The notes under the pieces were generated by a model. The model ran no database searches, was not told the DNA's origin, and saw nothing but the letters and a program-made list of their open reading frames with translations. Shown here piece after piece: positions 49,195 through 58,957 of a stretch of DNA of 64,000 nt (its first letter is position 1; every line of letters starts with the position of its first letter). Source of the DNA: Thermoactinomyces vulgaris (GTDB taxonomy: Bacteria; Bacillota; Bacilli; Thermoactinomycetales; Thermoactinomycetaceae). The translations under genes were made by a program, and so were the position numbers. The DNA lies in contig NZ_REFP01000008.1 in the NCBI RefSeq assembly GCF_003688725.1, forward strand, positions 310,001-374,000, written 5' to 3'.

Positions 49195-50355
49195 TTATTG
49201 AGAGACAGATTTTGCGGCATTGACACGGCCGTGTGCCCAATATTGGCCGGTTCCGGAGATTTGGTCAGCCGTTCCTTCGATGGCTTGACGGATTTCACTC
49301 GCACTTTTGCCTTGGGAGGCGAGCAATGCTGCCTGACCGGCAACCAGCGGTGTGGCCATGGAAGTTCCGGAAGCCGTTTGGTATCCCCCGCCGGGAACCG
49401 TGGATAAAATGTTTACCCCCGGAGCGGCTACATCAACCCAGCTTCCATAGTTCGAGAAGGAAGCGATTTTATCGTTGGAGTCGGTTGCGGCAACTGCGAT
49501 GGCTTTTTCATAATAAGCCGGATAGCTGGGAGCGCTGGTGGATTCGTTCCCGGCTGCCGCCACCACAACAGCTCCTTTGCTTGCGGCATAATTCACGGCA
49601 TTTTCCAATGTTGAAGCGCCTTGGGGAGATCCCAAGCTCAAGCTGATCACGTCAGCACCTTGGTCAGCGGCATGGGTGATTCCTTGTGCAACGGAATCCA
49701 GGGTGCCGGATCCGTTCGCATCCAAAACACGTTCTGCCAGAATTTTCACTTTCGGAGCCATACCGGCAATCCCGACGCCGTTGTTGGTCAAAGCAGCCGC
49801 GATTCCGGCACAGTGCGTTCCGTGCATATTTTCATCCATGGGGTCGTCATCGTTGTCAACGAAGTCTTTTCCTTTGATCACTTTTCCTTGCAGGTCGGGA
49901 TGGTTGTAGTCAACCCCGGTGTCCACGATGGCCACCGTCACATTGGAAGAACCTTGGGTCACATCCCAGGCTTCTTCAGCACCGACGAGTTGAGGAGCAT
50001 ATTGCTCGCTGTATCTGGGATCATTCGGAGTGAAAAAGGCATGCACTTCATGGTTGGGTTCCACATATTCCACATTGGGGTTGGATTGGTATTGTTTCAG
50101 TACGTCTTCCATGTTTTGACCTTCGTTTACTTTCACCACTTGATAACCCAGTTGTTTATTGGTGGAAGTGATGGAGGCTTTTGCTTTGGCATGCAAGGCG
50201 GAAACGTCAGAAGATGTTGCGTTTTGTTTGAATTTTACGATAATTTCCTGAGGCTGTTTTTGAACCGTCTCCGCGTTGGCGTTGGATACGGTCGGAATGG
50301 ACATAAACGTTCCCAATGCAAAGATGGCCGCCAGAGACAATACACGTTTCAGCAA
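49195..50355 (-). CDS. Secreted subtilisin-like serine protease, thermitase type
   Basis: A 386-residue preproenzyme. A signal peptide to about residue 27 and an I9 propeptide (QEIIVKFKQNATSSDVSALH) precede the mature domain, which begins near FTPNDPRYSEQYAPQ. Triad: Asp145 (VAIVDTGVDYNHPDL), His178 (HGTHCAGIAAALTN, with the thermitase-like Cys182), Ser332 (GTSMATPLVAG); Asn270 (AAAGNES) is the oxyanion residue. Leu337 stands where almost all subtilases have His. The TTG at 50355 is chosen because AGAAAGGA ends directly before the ATG at 50364, leaving no spacing for that codon. Confidence 0.93.
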   Translation of the reverse strand: MLKRVLSLAAIFALGTFMSIPTVSNANAETVQKQPQEIIVKFKQNATSSDVSALHAKAKASITSTNKQLGYQVVKVNEGQNMEDVLKQYQSNPNVEYVEPNHEVHAFFTPNDPRYSEQYAPQLVGAEEAWDVTQGSSNVTVAIVDTGVDYNHPDLQGKVIKGKDFVDNDDDPMDENMHGTHCAGIAAALTNNGVGIAGMAPKVKILAERVLDANGSGTLDSVAQGITHAADQGADVISLSLGSPQGASTLENAVNYAASKGAVVVAAAGNESTSAPSYPAYYEKAIAVAATDSNDKIASFSNYGSWVDVAAPGVNILSTVPGGGYQTASGTSMATPLVAGQAALLASQGKSASEIRQAIEGTADQISGTGQYWAHGRVNAAKSVSQ

Positions 50356-50620
50356 TGGGCTCATCCTTTCTATACTAAAATATTTTCAGTTAGGATTCTA
50401 TTTTCAATTTGTTACAAAAGTTTAACGAATTTTATTCATTATTGTAAAAATGAATTTATATTAAAAAATAATAAAAATAACCTTTCAGAAAATAGAGCGT
50501 TGCCGGAGTTCCCGTCGAAAAATGCGGAAGTGTTTTCTTGTCCGCTTGACCGAAAGACGGAAGGAAACTTTTTTTTTCATCGTATGAAGGCGGCGAAAGA
50601 TGAGTTCCGGATTCCATCCG

Positions 50621-50629
50621 TGCTATAAT
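50621..50629 (+). promoter_or_regulatory. Extended -10 promoter of deoR
   Basis: TG-C-TATAAT at 50621-50629, about 30 bases before the deoR start. Confidence 0.6.
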
Positions 50630-50659
50630 GGGCGTGACGAATTGATGATGGGTGAAAAT

Positions 50660-51616
50660 ATGGACCAAACAAAACTCAAGATGTTGATACAAGCAGCCAA
50701 AATGTATTACCAGGAAGATTACAACCAGCAGGAAATCGCCAACCAGTTGGGGGTTTCGCGTCCGACTGTGTCGCGCCTTTTGCAACAGGCCAAAGAAGAA
50801 GGAATTGTGCGGATTGAAATCGTGGATCCTTCTCTTCGTTTGGATCAACTTGCAGCTGCTTTAAAAGAAAGATACCGGATGAAAAAAGTGTTGATTGTAC
50901 CGGTTCACAACTATGACGAAAAAACGGTGAAAAAAATGCTTGGCAGGCAGGCGGCCTTGTACTTGGACCAAATCGTTGCAGACGGGGATTTGATCGGTGT
51001 TGCCTGGGGGACAACCTTGTATCAGGTTGCGCTTCATTTGAAGCACAAGCCGGTCAATCATGTGCATGTGGTGCAATTAAAAGGAGGCGTCAGTTACTCG
51101 GCGGAGCATACTTATGCCTCGGAAATCATGCAAAGGTTCGGGCAAGCTTACGGAACGATTCCGCATTATCTCCCGCTTCCCGCCATTGTCGACAAGGCGG
51201 TGGTGAAAGAAGCAATCGAAGCCGACAAGCACATTCAAAAACTGCTGAAAATGGGGAGACAGGCCAATATTGCGGTTTATACCGTCGGGGAAGCGTTGTC
51301 CGATTCCCTGTTGTTCCGGTTGGGTTATCTGAACAAGGAAGAGTTGGAACTGCTCTCCGCCAAAGCCGTCGGGGATATTTGCTCCCGTTTTTATGATGAA
51401 AACGGCAAGATTTGCGATGAACGTTTAAATCAACGAACCATCGGCATTGAATTGGACGAATTGAGAAAAAAGGAGCACTCCGTTTTGGTGGCGGGGGGAT
51501 TGAATAAAGTGAAGGCGATCCGCGGGGCTTTGCGGGGACGGTATGCCAACGTGTTGATCACAGATCAGCACACGGCCCGATTGCTTCACGAACAAAGCGG
51601 CGGAGAAAACGAATGA
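50660..51616 (+). CDS. deoR: DeoR-like transcriptional regulator (SorC family)
   Basis: A 318-residue repressor of nucleoside catabolism. The HTH is YYQEDYNQQEIANQLGVSRP with TVSRLLQQAKEEGIV; the C-terminal sugar-phosphate domain of the SorC family includes GVAWGTTLYQVALHL and LVAGGLNKVKAIRGALRG. In B. subtilis the effector is deoxyribose 5-phosphate. Placement directly before pdp-deoC-cdd supports this identity. ATG 50660 follows GGGTGA; ATG 50645 and 50648 are alternatives. Confidence 0.9.
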   Translation: MDQTKLKMLIQAAKMYYQEDYNQQEIANQLGVSRPTVSRLLQQAKEEGIVRIEIVDPSLRLDQLAAALKERYRMKKVLIVPVHNYDEKTVKKMLGRQAALYLDQIVADGDLIGVAWGTTLYQVALHLKHKPVNHVHVVQLKGGVSYSAEHTYASEIMQRFGQAYGTIPHYLPLPAIVDKAVVKEAIEADKHIQKLLKMGRQANIAVYTVGEALSDSLLFRLGYLNKEELELLSAKAVGDICSRFYDENGKICDERLNQRTIGIELDELRKKEHSVLVAGGLNKVKAIRGALRGRYANVLITDQHTARLLHEQSGGENE

Positions 51617-51627
51617 GCGACGATACG

Positions 51628-51655
51628 GGGCATTCGGATTGAATGCTCTTTTTTA
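51628..51655 (+). terminator. Terminator after deoR
   Basis: GGGCATTC/GAATGCTC stem (one G-U) followed by TTTTTTATTTT. It separates deoR from the catabolic genes. Confidence 0.78.
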
Positions 51656-51708
51656 TTTTCCGTTTCGCCGATCATAATAAGGAGAAAGAGGATTGGAAAG
51701 ATGTTGGT

Positions 51709-51759
51709 TTTACATTTGTTAATATTTTAATTTACATATGTTCACCCCTTTGATATATT
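51709..51759 (+). promoter_or_regulatory. pdp-deoC-cdd promoter with repeated TTTACAT half-sites
   Basis: TTTACA at 51731-51736, a 17-base spacer, and TATATT at 51754-51759 form the promoter. The heptamer TTTACAT occurs at 51709-51715 and again at 51731-51737, 22 bases apart (two helical turns), the second over the -35 box. This fits binding by a multimeric DeoR, but it is inferred. Confidence 0.5.
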
Positions 51760-51830
51760 TGCTTTGAAGGCAGGAATGGAATAAGTCGGATGGCTTTGTG
51801 CGATAAAGAATGAAGGGAGTCGTTAGGAAA

Positions 51831-53135
51831 ATGCGGATGATCGATTTGATCGAAAAGAAAAGAGATAAAAAGGCGTTGACCGAAGAAGAGATTCGGTTTT
51901 TGGTGCAAGGTTACACCCGGGGAGAGATTCCGGATTATCAAATGGCCTCCTTTTTGATGGCGGTTTATTTTCAAGGGATGACTCCTGAGGAAACCGCTCA
52001 TTTTACCATGGAAATCGTCCGCTCGGGAGAGCAGATCGACTTGTCTTCCATTGAAGGGATCAAGGTGGATAAGCACAGTACCGGAGGCGTGGGGGATACC
52101 ACCACATTGGTGCTGGCGCCGCTGGTGGGTTCGGTCGGTGTGCCGGTTGCCAAAATGTCCGGCCGCGGGCTGGGGCATACCGGCGGAACGATTGATAAAC
52201 TTGAATCCTTTCCCGGATTTCATGTCGAGGTGGATAATGAGCAATTCATCCGGCTGGTGAATCAAAATAAAGTCGCCGTCATCGGCCAGTCCGGAAAGCT
52301 GACGCCTGCCGATAAAAAGTTGTATGCCTTGCGGGATGTGACCGGAACCGTCAATTCCATTCCGCTGATTGCCAGTTCGATCATGAGCAAAAAAATTGCT
52401 TCCGGTTCGGATGCCATTGTATTGGATGTGAAGGTGGGAGCCGGGGCTTTCATGAAGAGCATGGAAGATGCGCGGCAACTTGCCCGGACCATGGTGGAAA
52501 TCGGCGGCAATGTGGGAAGAAAATCCATGGCGGTGATCTCGGATATGAGCCAACCGCTCGGTTTCGCCGTCGGAAATGCCCTCGAAGTCAAAGAAGCCAT
52601 TGACACGTTGAAAGGAAAAGGGCCGAAAGATCTGGAAGAGCTTTGTTTGACGTTGGGCAGCCACATGGTTTGCCTGGCCGGCAAAGCCCAAACTCCGGAA
52701 GAAGCCCGATCATTGCTCAAAGAATCCATGAACAACGGAAAAGCGCTTGAAACCATGAAGCAATTTATCCGGGCGCAAGGCGGGGACGACCGGTATGTCG
52801 ATCATCCGGAGCAGTTGCTGACCGCAAAGTATACGATGGAAGTGAAAGCGAAAGAGGACGGATATGTCTCCGAAATCACAGCCAATGAAATCGGAACGGC
52901 CGCCATGATGCTGGGAGCCGGACGGGCCACCAAAGAATCCGAAATCGATTTGGCGGTGGGATTGGTGTTAAACAAAAAGATCGGCGATTCCGTCCGCAAA
53001 GGAGAGACACTCGTCACCATTCACAGCAACCGTTCGTCGGTGACAGACGTCATTGAAAAAGTGGAACAGGCTTATGCGATCAGCCAAAAACCGGTTCAAC
53101 CGCCTGCTTTGATTCACGACATTGTTCAAGGATGA
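51831..53135 (+). CDS. pdp: Pyrimidine-nucleoside phosphorylase
   Basis: Cleaves uridine, thymidine and deoxyuridine with phosphate. The 434 residues match B. subtilis Pdp closely by eye: [11 protein letters not shown] start, the phosphate site [75 protein letters not shown] 51831 fits the family N-terminus. First gene of the salvage operon; deoC follows after 15 bases. Confidence 0.96.
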   Translation: MRMIDLIEKKRDKKALTEEEIRFLVQGYTRGEIPDYQMASFLMAVYFQGMTPEETAHFTMEIVRSGEQIDLSSIEGIKVDKHSTGGVGDTTTLVLAPLVGSVGVPVAKMSGRGLGHTGGTIDKLESFPGFHVEVDNEQFIRLVNQNKVAVIGQSGKLTPADKKLYALRDVTGTVNSIPLIASSIMSKKIASGSDAIVLDVKVGAGAFMKSMEDARQLARTMVEIGGNVGRKSMAVISDMSQPLGFAVGNALEVKEAIDTLKGKGPKDLEELCLTLGSHMVCLAGKAQTPEEARSLLKESMNNGKALETMKQFIRAQGGDDRYVDHPEQLLTAKYTMEVKAKEDGYVSEITANEIGTAAMMLGAGRATKESEIDLAVGLVLNKKIGDSVRKGETLVTIHSNRSSVTDVIEKVEQAYAISQKPVQPPALIHDIVQG

Positions 53136-53150
53136 CAGGAGGAAGAAGAA

Positions 53151-53807
53151 ATGGAAAAAAGTCAAATTGCCAAACTGATCGATCACACTTTGTTGAAACC
53201 GGATGCAACCAGGGAACAGATTGTCCGTCTTGCGGAAGAGGCCAAAAAATATGATTTTGCGTCCGTATGCGTCAATCCGGTTTGGGTTCCGCAGGTCTGT
53301 GAAATTTTAAAAGAGACTGATGTGAAGGTGTGTACGGTGATCGGATTCCCGCTCGGGGCAACCACACCGGAGACCAAAGCCTTCGAAACCCGCAACGCAA
53401 TTGAAAACGGGGCGACGGAAGTCGATATGGTGATCAATATCGGTCTGTTAAAAAGCGGCCGGTATGAAGAAGTGGAAGAAGACATTCGTGCAGTGACCAA
53501 GGCGGCCGAAGGAAAAGCGTTGACCAAAGTGATCATTGAAACCTGTTTGTTGACGGATGAAGAAAAAGTCCGGGCATGTGAAATCGCTGCCAGAGCCGGG
53601 GCGGATTTCGTCAAAACGTCGACCGGTTTTTCAACAGGAGGAGCCACCGTGGAAGATGTCGCACTGATGCGCAAAACGGTGGGAGACGATCTGGGCGTGA
53701 AAGCATCCGGAGGCGTACGCAGCCTGGAGGATCTGATGAAAATGGTTGATGCCGGAGCCAACCGCATTGGAACCAGTTCCGGAGTCAAAATCATGGAAGC
53801 AAAATAA
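53151..53807 (+). CDS. deoC: Deoxyribose-phosphate aldolase
   Basis: Splits deoxyribose 5-phosphate to glyceraldehyde 3-phosphate and acetaldehyde. The 218 residues include [17 protein letters not shown], the [19 protein letters not shown] region, and the Schiff-base lysine in [20 protein letters not shown], with [16 protein letters not shown] later on. CAGGAGGAAGAA precedes the ATG. Its substrate is also the expected effector of DeoR. Confidence 0.96.
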   Translation: MEKSQIAKLIDHTLLKPDATREQIVRLAEEAKKYDFASVCVNPVWVPQVCEILKETDVKVCTVIGFPLGATTPETKAFETRNAIENGATEVDMVINIGLLKSGRYEEVEEDIRAVTKAAEGKALTKVIIETCLLTDEEKVRACEIAARAGADFVKTSTGFSTGGATVEDVALMRKTVGDDLGVKASGGVRSLEDLMKMVDAGANRIGTSSGVKIMEAK

Positions 53808-53814
53808 GCATTAA

Positions 53815-54225
<411 letters not shown>

Positions 54226-54242
54226 ATCCACGATCTCTTGAG

Positions 54243-54273
54243 CCTTGCGAAGCCGGTTTCGCAAGGTATTTTT
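54243..54273 (+). terminator. Terminator of the nucleoside salvage operon
   Basis: CCTTGCGAA/TTCGCAAGG stem followed by TATTTTTAATT. Confidence 0.88.
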
Positions 54274-54310
54274 AATTAAAAGAAAATTAATCATTTTCTA
54301 CATATATTTA

Positions 54311-54339
54311 TTGACATAAAATAGCGTTTTTTCTAATAT
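54311..54339 (+). promoter_or_regulatory. Promoter of the ATP-grasp gene
   Basis: Consensus TTGACA at 54311-54316, a 17-base spacer, and TAATAT at 54334-54339. The predicted start near 54346 cuts into the GAGGAG (54343-54348) before ATG 54357, which argues for the TTG start at 54435 instead. Confidence 0.75.
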
Positions 54340-54434
54340 TAAGAGGAGCACCCTGAATGTCGGGGGTTCATGAATTTGCTTCATTTATCGGTGTTTTGAG
54401 ATCCTCAAGAAGACAGAAAAAAGGGGGAAACAAT

Positions 54435-55640
54435 TTGAGTATACTGATTTTCAACCGATTGCCCCATTATGATGTTCCTTATAACCAATGGTTGAAGGAA
54501 CTGAATGAGGATCTGTATCTCATGACAAACACCACTTATGCCAAGGATTTTACTCAATATGCCCAAGTTTTTGCTTTTGAAAATTATGATTATAATTCTG
54601 CCATTGAATTTCAAGCTTTGCAATTGTACCGCGAACATCCGTATCACACCATCATTGCAACGGCCGAGAGAGATATCCTGAGGGCAGCCAGGCTGAGGGA
54701 ATATTTGGGGATTGAAGGGCAATCCTGGGAAAGTGCCATCGCGTTCCGCGATAAAGTCAAAATGAAATCCATTCTAAGCGAGGCACGCATTCGGGTTCCT
54801 CAATATGCCCGTTTGAATTCAGCCATTGATTTGTATGCGTTTATTCAGGATCATCATTATCCGGTGGTGGTGAAGCCGGTTGACGGAATGGGGTCGAGGA
54901 ACACCACCGTTCTGGAGAATGACCGCGACACCATCCGGTACCTGACCAAAGGCTTGGAGCATAATCTGGAAGTGGAACAATTTATTGAGGGAGAAATGTA
55001 TCATATTGATGGTTTGATTCTAAACGGCGAAATCGTTTTATGCTGGCCGTCCAAGTATTTGAATGATTGCTTGGCTTTTCACGAGGGCAAATATTTGGGA
55101 AGTTATTTGTTGTCACCGCAAAATCCGCTGACGGCGCGTATGCAAGAGTATGTTTGTTCCGTTTTGAAAGTAATGCCGACGCCTGAGCACACTTCTTTTC
55201 ATGCCGAAGTGTTCCATACACCGGATGATGAATTGGTCTTGTGTGAGGTGGCTTGCCGCACCGGGGGATCCCGGATTTGCGAAGAGTATCGCCAAGCTTT
55301 CGGGGTTGATTTGACGAAATTTTCTGTACAAGCCCAGTGCGGGATACCGGTTCAGCTGCCAAAACGGTTGCAGAAAGAGAAAAAACCAAAAACCCAATTT
55401 GGTTTTGTCGGGATTCCCCCGAAATACGGCACGTTTGTAAAGGGACCCAAAGCGGAAGAATTGCCGGAATGGATCACGGAATACCGGTTGCTCGCCAAAC
55501 CGGGGCAATCTTATGCCGGAGCCAGCACGAGCGTGGATTACGTCGTGACCATGGTGATTACCGGACGGACGGAACAAGAAGTGCTCAGCCGGATTGAAGA
55601 GGCGGTCGAAATGGTGAACAGAAAAACGGAGTGGAAGTAG
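54435..55640 (+). CDS. ATP-grasp domain protein of unknown specificity
   Basis: A 401-residue carboxylate-amine/thiol ligase fold. The preATP-grasp part (SILIFNRLPHYDVPYNQWLK) is followed by FRDKVKMKSILSEARIRVPQ, the ATP loop YPVVVKPVDGMGSRNTTVLE, the EQFIEGEMYHIDGLILNGEI hinge, and the metal-binding Glu region LVLCEVACRTGGSRIC. AAGGGGG lies 7 bases before the TTG. It is monocistronic, with no biosynthetic partners nearby, so the product (a dipeptide or a modified metabolite) is unknown. Confidence 0.82.
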   Translation: MSILIFNRLPHYDVPYNQWLKELNEDLYLMTNTTYAKDFTQYAQVFAFENYDYNSAIEFQALQLYREHPYHTIIATAERDILRAARLREYLGIEGQSWESAIAFRDKVKMKSILSEARIRVPQYARLNSAIDLYAFIQDHHYPVVVKPVDGMGSRNTTVLENDRDTIRYLTKGLEHNLEVEQFIEGEMYHIDGLILNGEIVLCWPSKYLNDCLAFHEGKYLGSYLLSPQNPLTARMQEYVCSVLKVMPTPEHTSFHAEVFHTPDDELVLCEVACRTGGSRICEEYRQAFGVDLTKFSVQAQCGIPVQLPKRLQKEKKPKTQFGFVGIPPKYGTFVKGPKAEELPEWITEYRLLAKPGQSYAGASTSVDYVVTMVITGRTEQEVLSRIEEAVEMVNRKTEWK

Positions 55641-55649
55641 ATCAGTATC

Positions 55650-55682
55650 GTCTTGGATATTTTTATCCAAGACTTTTTTTAT
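55650..55682 (+). terminator. Terminator after the ATP-grasp gene
   Basis: GTCTTGGATA/TATCCAAGAC with a TTTT loop and seven Ts. Confidence 0.92.
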
Positions 55683-55733
55683 TGAATGTATGATAATGGT
55701 GGAAAAGCAAAGAGTTTGAAAAGGAGGAGTTGG

Positions 55734-56897
55734 ATGAATCAAGATGCATGGATCACCAGCCCTTTGGGAGTGGGGGCCGTAATCACTTTACTTATTTGGT
55801 TTTGCTTTTGGCTGGATCAAAAATACCGTTTTTTCTCTTTTCTCGGAACCGCGATCCTGGTGATCACCGGCGGGGCGGTTTTGGTCAATTTGCATGTGAT
55901 TCCTTCTTCTTTGGGGGAATCAAATCCCGTTTATCAATTTGCCGGAGATTACGGTGTACCGCTGTCCATTGTCCTGTTACTGTTATCCACGGATTTTCGA
56001 AATTTGCGCCGATTGGGAAAACCGGCGTTTATCGCTTTTGGCCTCGCCGCCATCGGTACCGTTTGCGGGGCAGTGTTGGGAGGGCTTTTGACGGCCGGCC
56101 GGATCGGGGAAGAGAGTTGGAAAATCACCGCCCAATTTGCGGCCAGTTACATCGGCGGCGGGATTAATTATGCGGCGGTGGGAAAAGCGCTTGAAACATC
56201 AGAAACCATGTATGCGACCGGAGCTGCCGCCGACAACATCATGACCAACGTCTGGATGGTCGCGACAGCCGTGATTCCGGTGTTATTCCGCCGCTTTTAC
56301 CCTTCGGTTCAGGACAAGGGAGAGAAAGGGGAAAAAGCCGGTGAAGGTTTCTTCCAACCCAAAAAAGTGACGATTTTTGATCTGGCGGCAATGCTTGCGG
56401 TTGCCTTTTCCATCGTGGCAGTCTCCGAATGGGTCACGCCATGGATTCAGCAAGCCAGCGGCCTTGAAATTCCAAGTGTGATCTGGTATACCACATTGGC
56501 TCTGTTGTTGGCCTGGTTTACGCCGGTCTCCCGGTTGCAAGGGGGAGAGGCGATCGGGAATTATTTGCTTCATCTGTTTTTTGCCACCATGGGCGCCGGG
56601 ACTATCTTGAATACATTGGTGGAAAAAGGACCGGTGGTGTTTCTATTTCTCGTTCTTGTCATCGCCATACATGCACTGATTGTTTTCGGTGTGGGGAAAT
56701 GGTTCAAACTGGAAGTGGAGATGTTGGCGGTGGCCAGCCAGGCGGCCATCGGAGGGCCATCGACGGCCCTTGCGCTGGCATCGTCCAAAGGTTGGGCTTC
56801 ATTAATGACTCCCGCCGTGTTAATGGGGATCTTCGGTTACGCGGTGGGCAATTATATCGGGATCATGGTGGGGAACCTCATGAGAATGATTATCTGA
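55734..56897 (+). CDS. DUF819 family membrane protein (YjcL-like)
   Basis: A 387-residue protein with ten or more helices. It shows the DUF819 motifs FAASYIGGGINYAAVGKAL, TGAAADNIMTNVWMVATAV and SQAAIGGPSTALALASSKGW. The two GG-containing re-entrant regions suggest an antiporter-like transporter, but no substrate is established. AAAAGGAGGAG precedes the ATG at 55734. It is monocistronic. Confidence 0.86.
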   Translation: MNQDAWITSPLGVGAVITLLIWFCFWLDQKYRFFSFLGTAILVITGGAVLVNLHVIPSSLGESNPVYQFAGDYGVPLSIVLLLLSTDFRNLRRLGKPAFIAFGLAAIGTVCGAVLGGLLTAGRIGEESWKITAQFAASYIGGGINYAAVGKALETSETMYATGAAADNIMTNVWMVATAVIPVLFRRFYPSVQDKGEKGEKAGEGFFQPKKVTIFDLAAMLAVAFSIVAVSEWVTPWIQQASGLEIPSVIWYTTLALLLAWFTPVSRLQGGEAIGNYLLHLFFATMGAGTILNTLVEKGPVVFLFLVLVIAIHALIVFGVGKWFKLEVEMLAVASQAAIGGPSTALALASSKGWASLMTPAVLMGIFGYAVGNYIGIMVGNLMRMII

Positions 56898-56928
56898 GAT
56901 TTTTGGTTTTCGGTCAAAGGGACTCCAT

Positions 56929-56970
56929 CCTTGGGCAGCCGGTGCGTCGCCTGTCTGTGTCTGCCCAAGG
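56929..56970. repeat. 10-bp inverted repeat between convergent genes
   Basis: CCTTGGGCAG at 56929-56938 and CTGCCCAAGG at 56961-56970 pair perfectly across a 22-base loop. There is no T run. It lies between the DUF819 gene and rmuC and may reduce read-through. Confidence 0.6.
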
Positions 56971-57048
56971 AACACCCCGTTATGTGTTGAACCACCCGCC
57001 CGTTTCCGGCCGGATCGGTTTCACCACATGATAAAACCTGTTCCACGG

Positions 57049-58395
57049 TCACTCCCCCTGATCCGTTAATTCATCCGTTTCGGGATCGGCCGGAGTCGGG
57101 GGGATGCTTTTGGGTTGGGGCAGGTTTTCCACTTTGTTCAGTTTCTTTTTCATGGTTTCCGTTTGCCGGCTCGCCTGGCCGATGGTTTTTCCGGCTTCTT
57201 CAATTTTTCTTTGTGCTTTGGCCAGGTAGTCTCCGAACCGGTACAAATCATTTTTTAAAATGCTGAGCCATTCCCAAGCTTCATGGGTATGCTTTTCAAT
57301 TGCCAAAGTGCGAAAGCCCATTTGCAAACTGTTTAAAAAAGCGGACAATGTTGCCGGCCCGACAATGGAGACACGGTATTTGCGCTGAATGCTTTCCCAT
57401 AATCCCGGACGGCGCAAGATTTCGGCATATAAACCCTCCAAAGGCAAAAATAAAATGGCAAAGTCCGTTGTTTTCGGGGGGGATATATATTTTTCGCTGA
57501 TCTTTTTGGCTTCTTGTTTGACCCGGTTTTCCAGGTTTTTTCCGGCCTGGGCCATTTGATGGACATCTCCGCTTTCCTGCGCTTCCAACAGGCGCTGATA
57601 ATCTGCGAGGGGAAACTTGGAGTCGATCGGAAGCAATACAAATTTCCCTTCTTCCTGTTTCGAAGGCAGTTTGATGCAAAATTCCACATTTTCCTTGCTG
57701 TTTTCTTTGACACGCACATTTTTTTCATATTGTTCTGAAGACAACATTTGTTCCAAAATATTCTCCAGTTGAATTTCGCCCAACACCCCGCGGTTTTTGA
57801 CATTGGATAATATTTTCCGCAAATGGTCCACACCGGTGGCCAGATTTTGCATTTCCCCCAAGCTTTTATGTACTTGTTCCAGACGTTCGCTGACCAATTG
57901 AAAGGATTCACCAAGACGTTTTTCCAAGGTGTTGTGCAACTTTTCATCCACCGTTTTGCGCATTTCCTCCAGTTTTTTCTGGTTTTCGGTTTGGATGGCC
58001 GCCAGTTTTTCTTCGACTTGGGTCCGGAGATGATCAAATTTTTGTTCGTTCATCCGGGTCAGATCATTCAGTTGTTTGGAAAAGCTGTCCAAGAGATCTT
58101 TTTGTTGCGATGCAGATTCGCGTAGCGTGGATAAAGTGGCTTTGGTCAACGTGGTGAAAGACTGCTGCAATTCTCTCCGGTTTTCCAGTGAAGACGTATT
58201 CCACTCCTGACGGTTGTACCCCATTTCTTCCCGCACTCTTTTTTCCAATTTTTCTTGCTGGGCTTGGAGCGTTTGCAGCTGGTAAAAAAGATCGTTCCAA
58301 GGATTTTCTTTCGTTTTCGTGAGCGATTGCCGGTACAAAAAATAGAGAACCCCCCCGTTCAGAAGAAGAGAGAGGATGGCGATCAGTGTACTCAC
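57049..58395 (-). CDS. rmuC: DNA recombination protein RmuC
   Basis: A 448-residue predicted nuclease-fold protein that limits inversion at short inverted repeats. An N-terminal membrane helix (TLIAILSLLLNGGVLYFLY) precedes about 150 residues of coiled coil, then the RmuC core: NVKNRGVLGEIQLENILEQM, VLLPIDSKFPLADYQRLLEA, TTDFAILFLPLEGLYAEIL, VGPATLSAFLNSLQMGF. The GTG at 58395 lies 8 bases after AGGTGG; a GTG at 58407 is an alternative. It is monocistronic. Confidence 0.93.
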   Translation of the reverse strand: MSTLIAILSLLLNGGVLYFLYRQSLTKTKENPWNDLFYQLQTLQAQQEKLEKRVREEMGYNRQEWNTSSLENRRELQQSFTTLTKATLSTLRESASQQKDLLDSFSKQLNDLTRMNEQKFDHLRTQVEEKLAAIQTENQKKLEEMRKTVDEKLHNTLEKRLGESFQLVSERLEQVHKSLGEMQNLATGVDHLRKILSNVKNRGVLGEIQLENILEQMLSSEQYEKNVRVKENSKENVEFCIKLPSKQEEGKFVLLPIDSKFPLADYQRLLEAQESGDVHQMAQAGKNLENRVKQEAKKISEKYISPPKTTDFAILFLPLEGLYAEILRRPGLWESIQRKYRVSIVGPATLSAFLNSLQMGFRTLAIEKHTHEAWEWLSILKNDLYRFGDYLAKAQRKIEEAGKTIGQASRQTETMKKKLNKVENLPQPKSIPPTPADPETDELTDQGE

Positions 58396-58689
58396 TCTGC
58401 ATCCCACCTTTTTGTCTTTGGTTAAAAATTCCTTATCTTATTATAGCGATCTTTTTTTCTTTCGTCTCCGGGAGCGGAAGATCAAGGATCGGATTTGTCG
58501 TTTTTTTAGGTGTTGGAAAAAATTTAACAGTTTACCGGACCTGAATGTTTGTTTTCCACAATTGTGACCAGATTGATCCATGTTGTTCAATAAATCTTAT
58601 AGAATACAAGCCGTGGAATCTTGACCCTCTCCGTATTCCTTTTTAAAATGAAAACACAGGACGAAGCGTTTTAATATAAGGAGTGAAAA

Positions 58690-58902
58690 ATGAACAAAAC
58701 GTCTTTTTTGATCATCGTAGCTTCTGTCATGACTCTGATCGTACTGATGCCACCAAGCAATAAAATATGGCTGAATCATTGGGAAATGCTGCTTCAGTCG
58801 GGAGGAATCGAAAAAGGCGTTTCTGCTGAGAAAAATCCGGAAAAACAAACCACCCTGTGTTGTTACATAAAAGAACGGTTGGAAGGGTTGGCGACGGAAT
58901 GA
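58690..58902 (+). CDS. Small exported or membrane hypothetical protein
   Basis: Not recognised. The 70 residues carry one N-terminal hydrophobic segment (SFLIIVASVMTLIVLMPPS) and a charged tail with a Cys pair (TTLCCYIKERLEGLATE). AAGGAGTG lies before the ATG. It stands alone with a terminator behind it. The 295 bases upstream to rmuC hold no other gene that I can support. Confidence 0.65.
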   Translation: MNKTSFLIIVASVMTLIVLMPPSNKIWLNHWEMLLQSGGIEKGVSAEKNPEKQTTLCCYIKERLEGLATE

Positions 58903-58957
58903 TGGATATATCCTTTTTGGAAGAGTTGCACCATGGCAATCACCAATGCTGAAAACG

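Noticed and set aside
49621-50628. Open frame of 335 codons antisense to the subtilase gene
   Set aside because: It is the mirror of a strongly coding gene, has no ribosome site, and its translation shows no domain; it arises from codon bias of the opposite strand.
54357-54434. Upstream ATG start for the ATP-grasp gene
   Set aside because: It has a GAGGAG site, but the predicted transcription start near 54346 would remove part of it, and the TTG at 54435 fits the family N-terminus.
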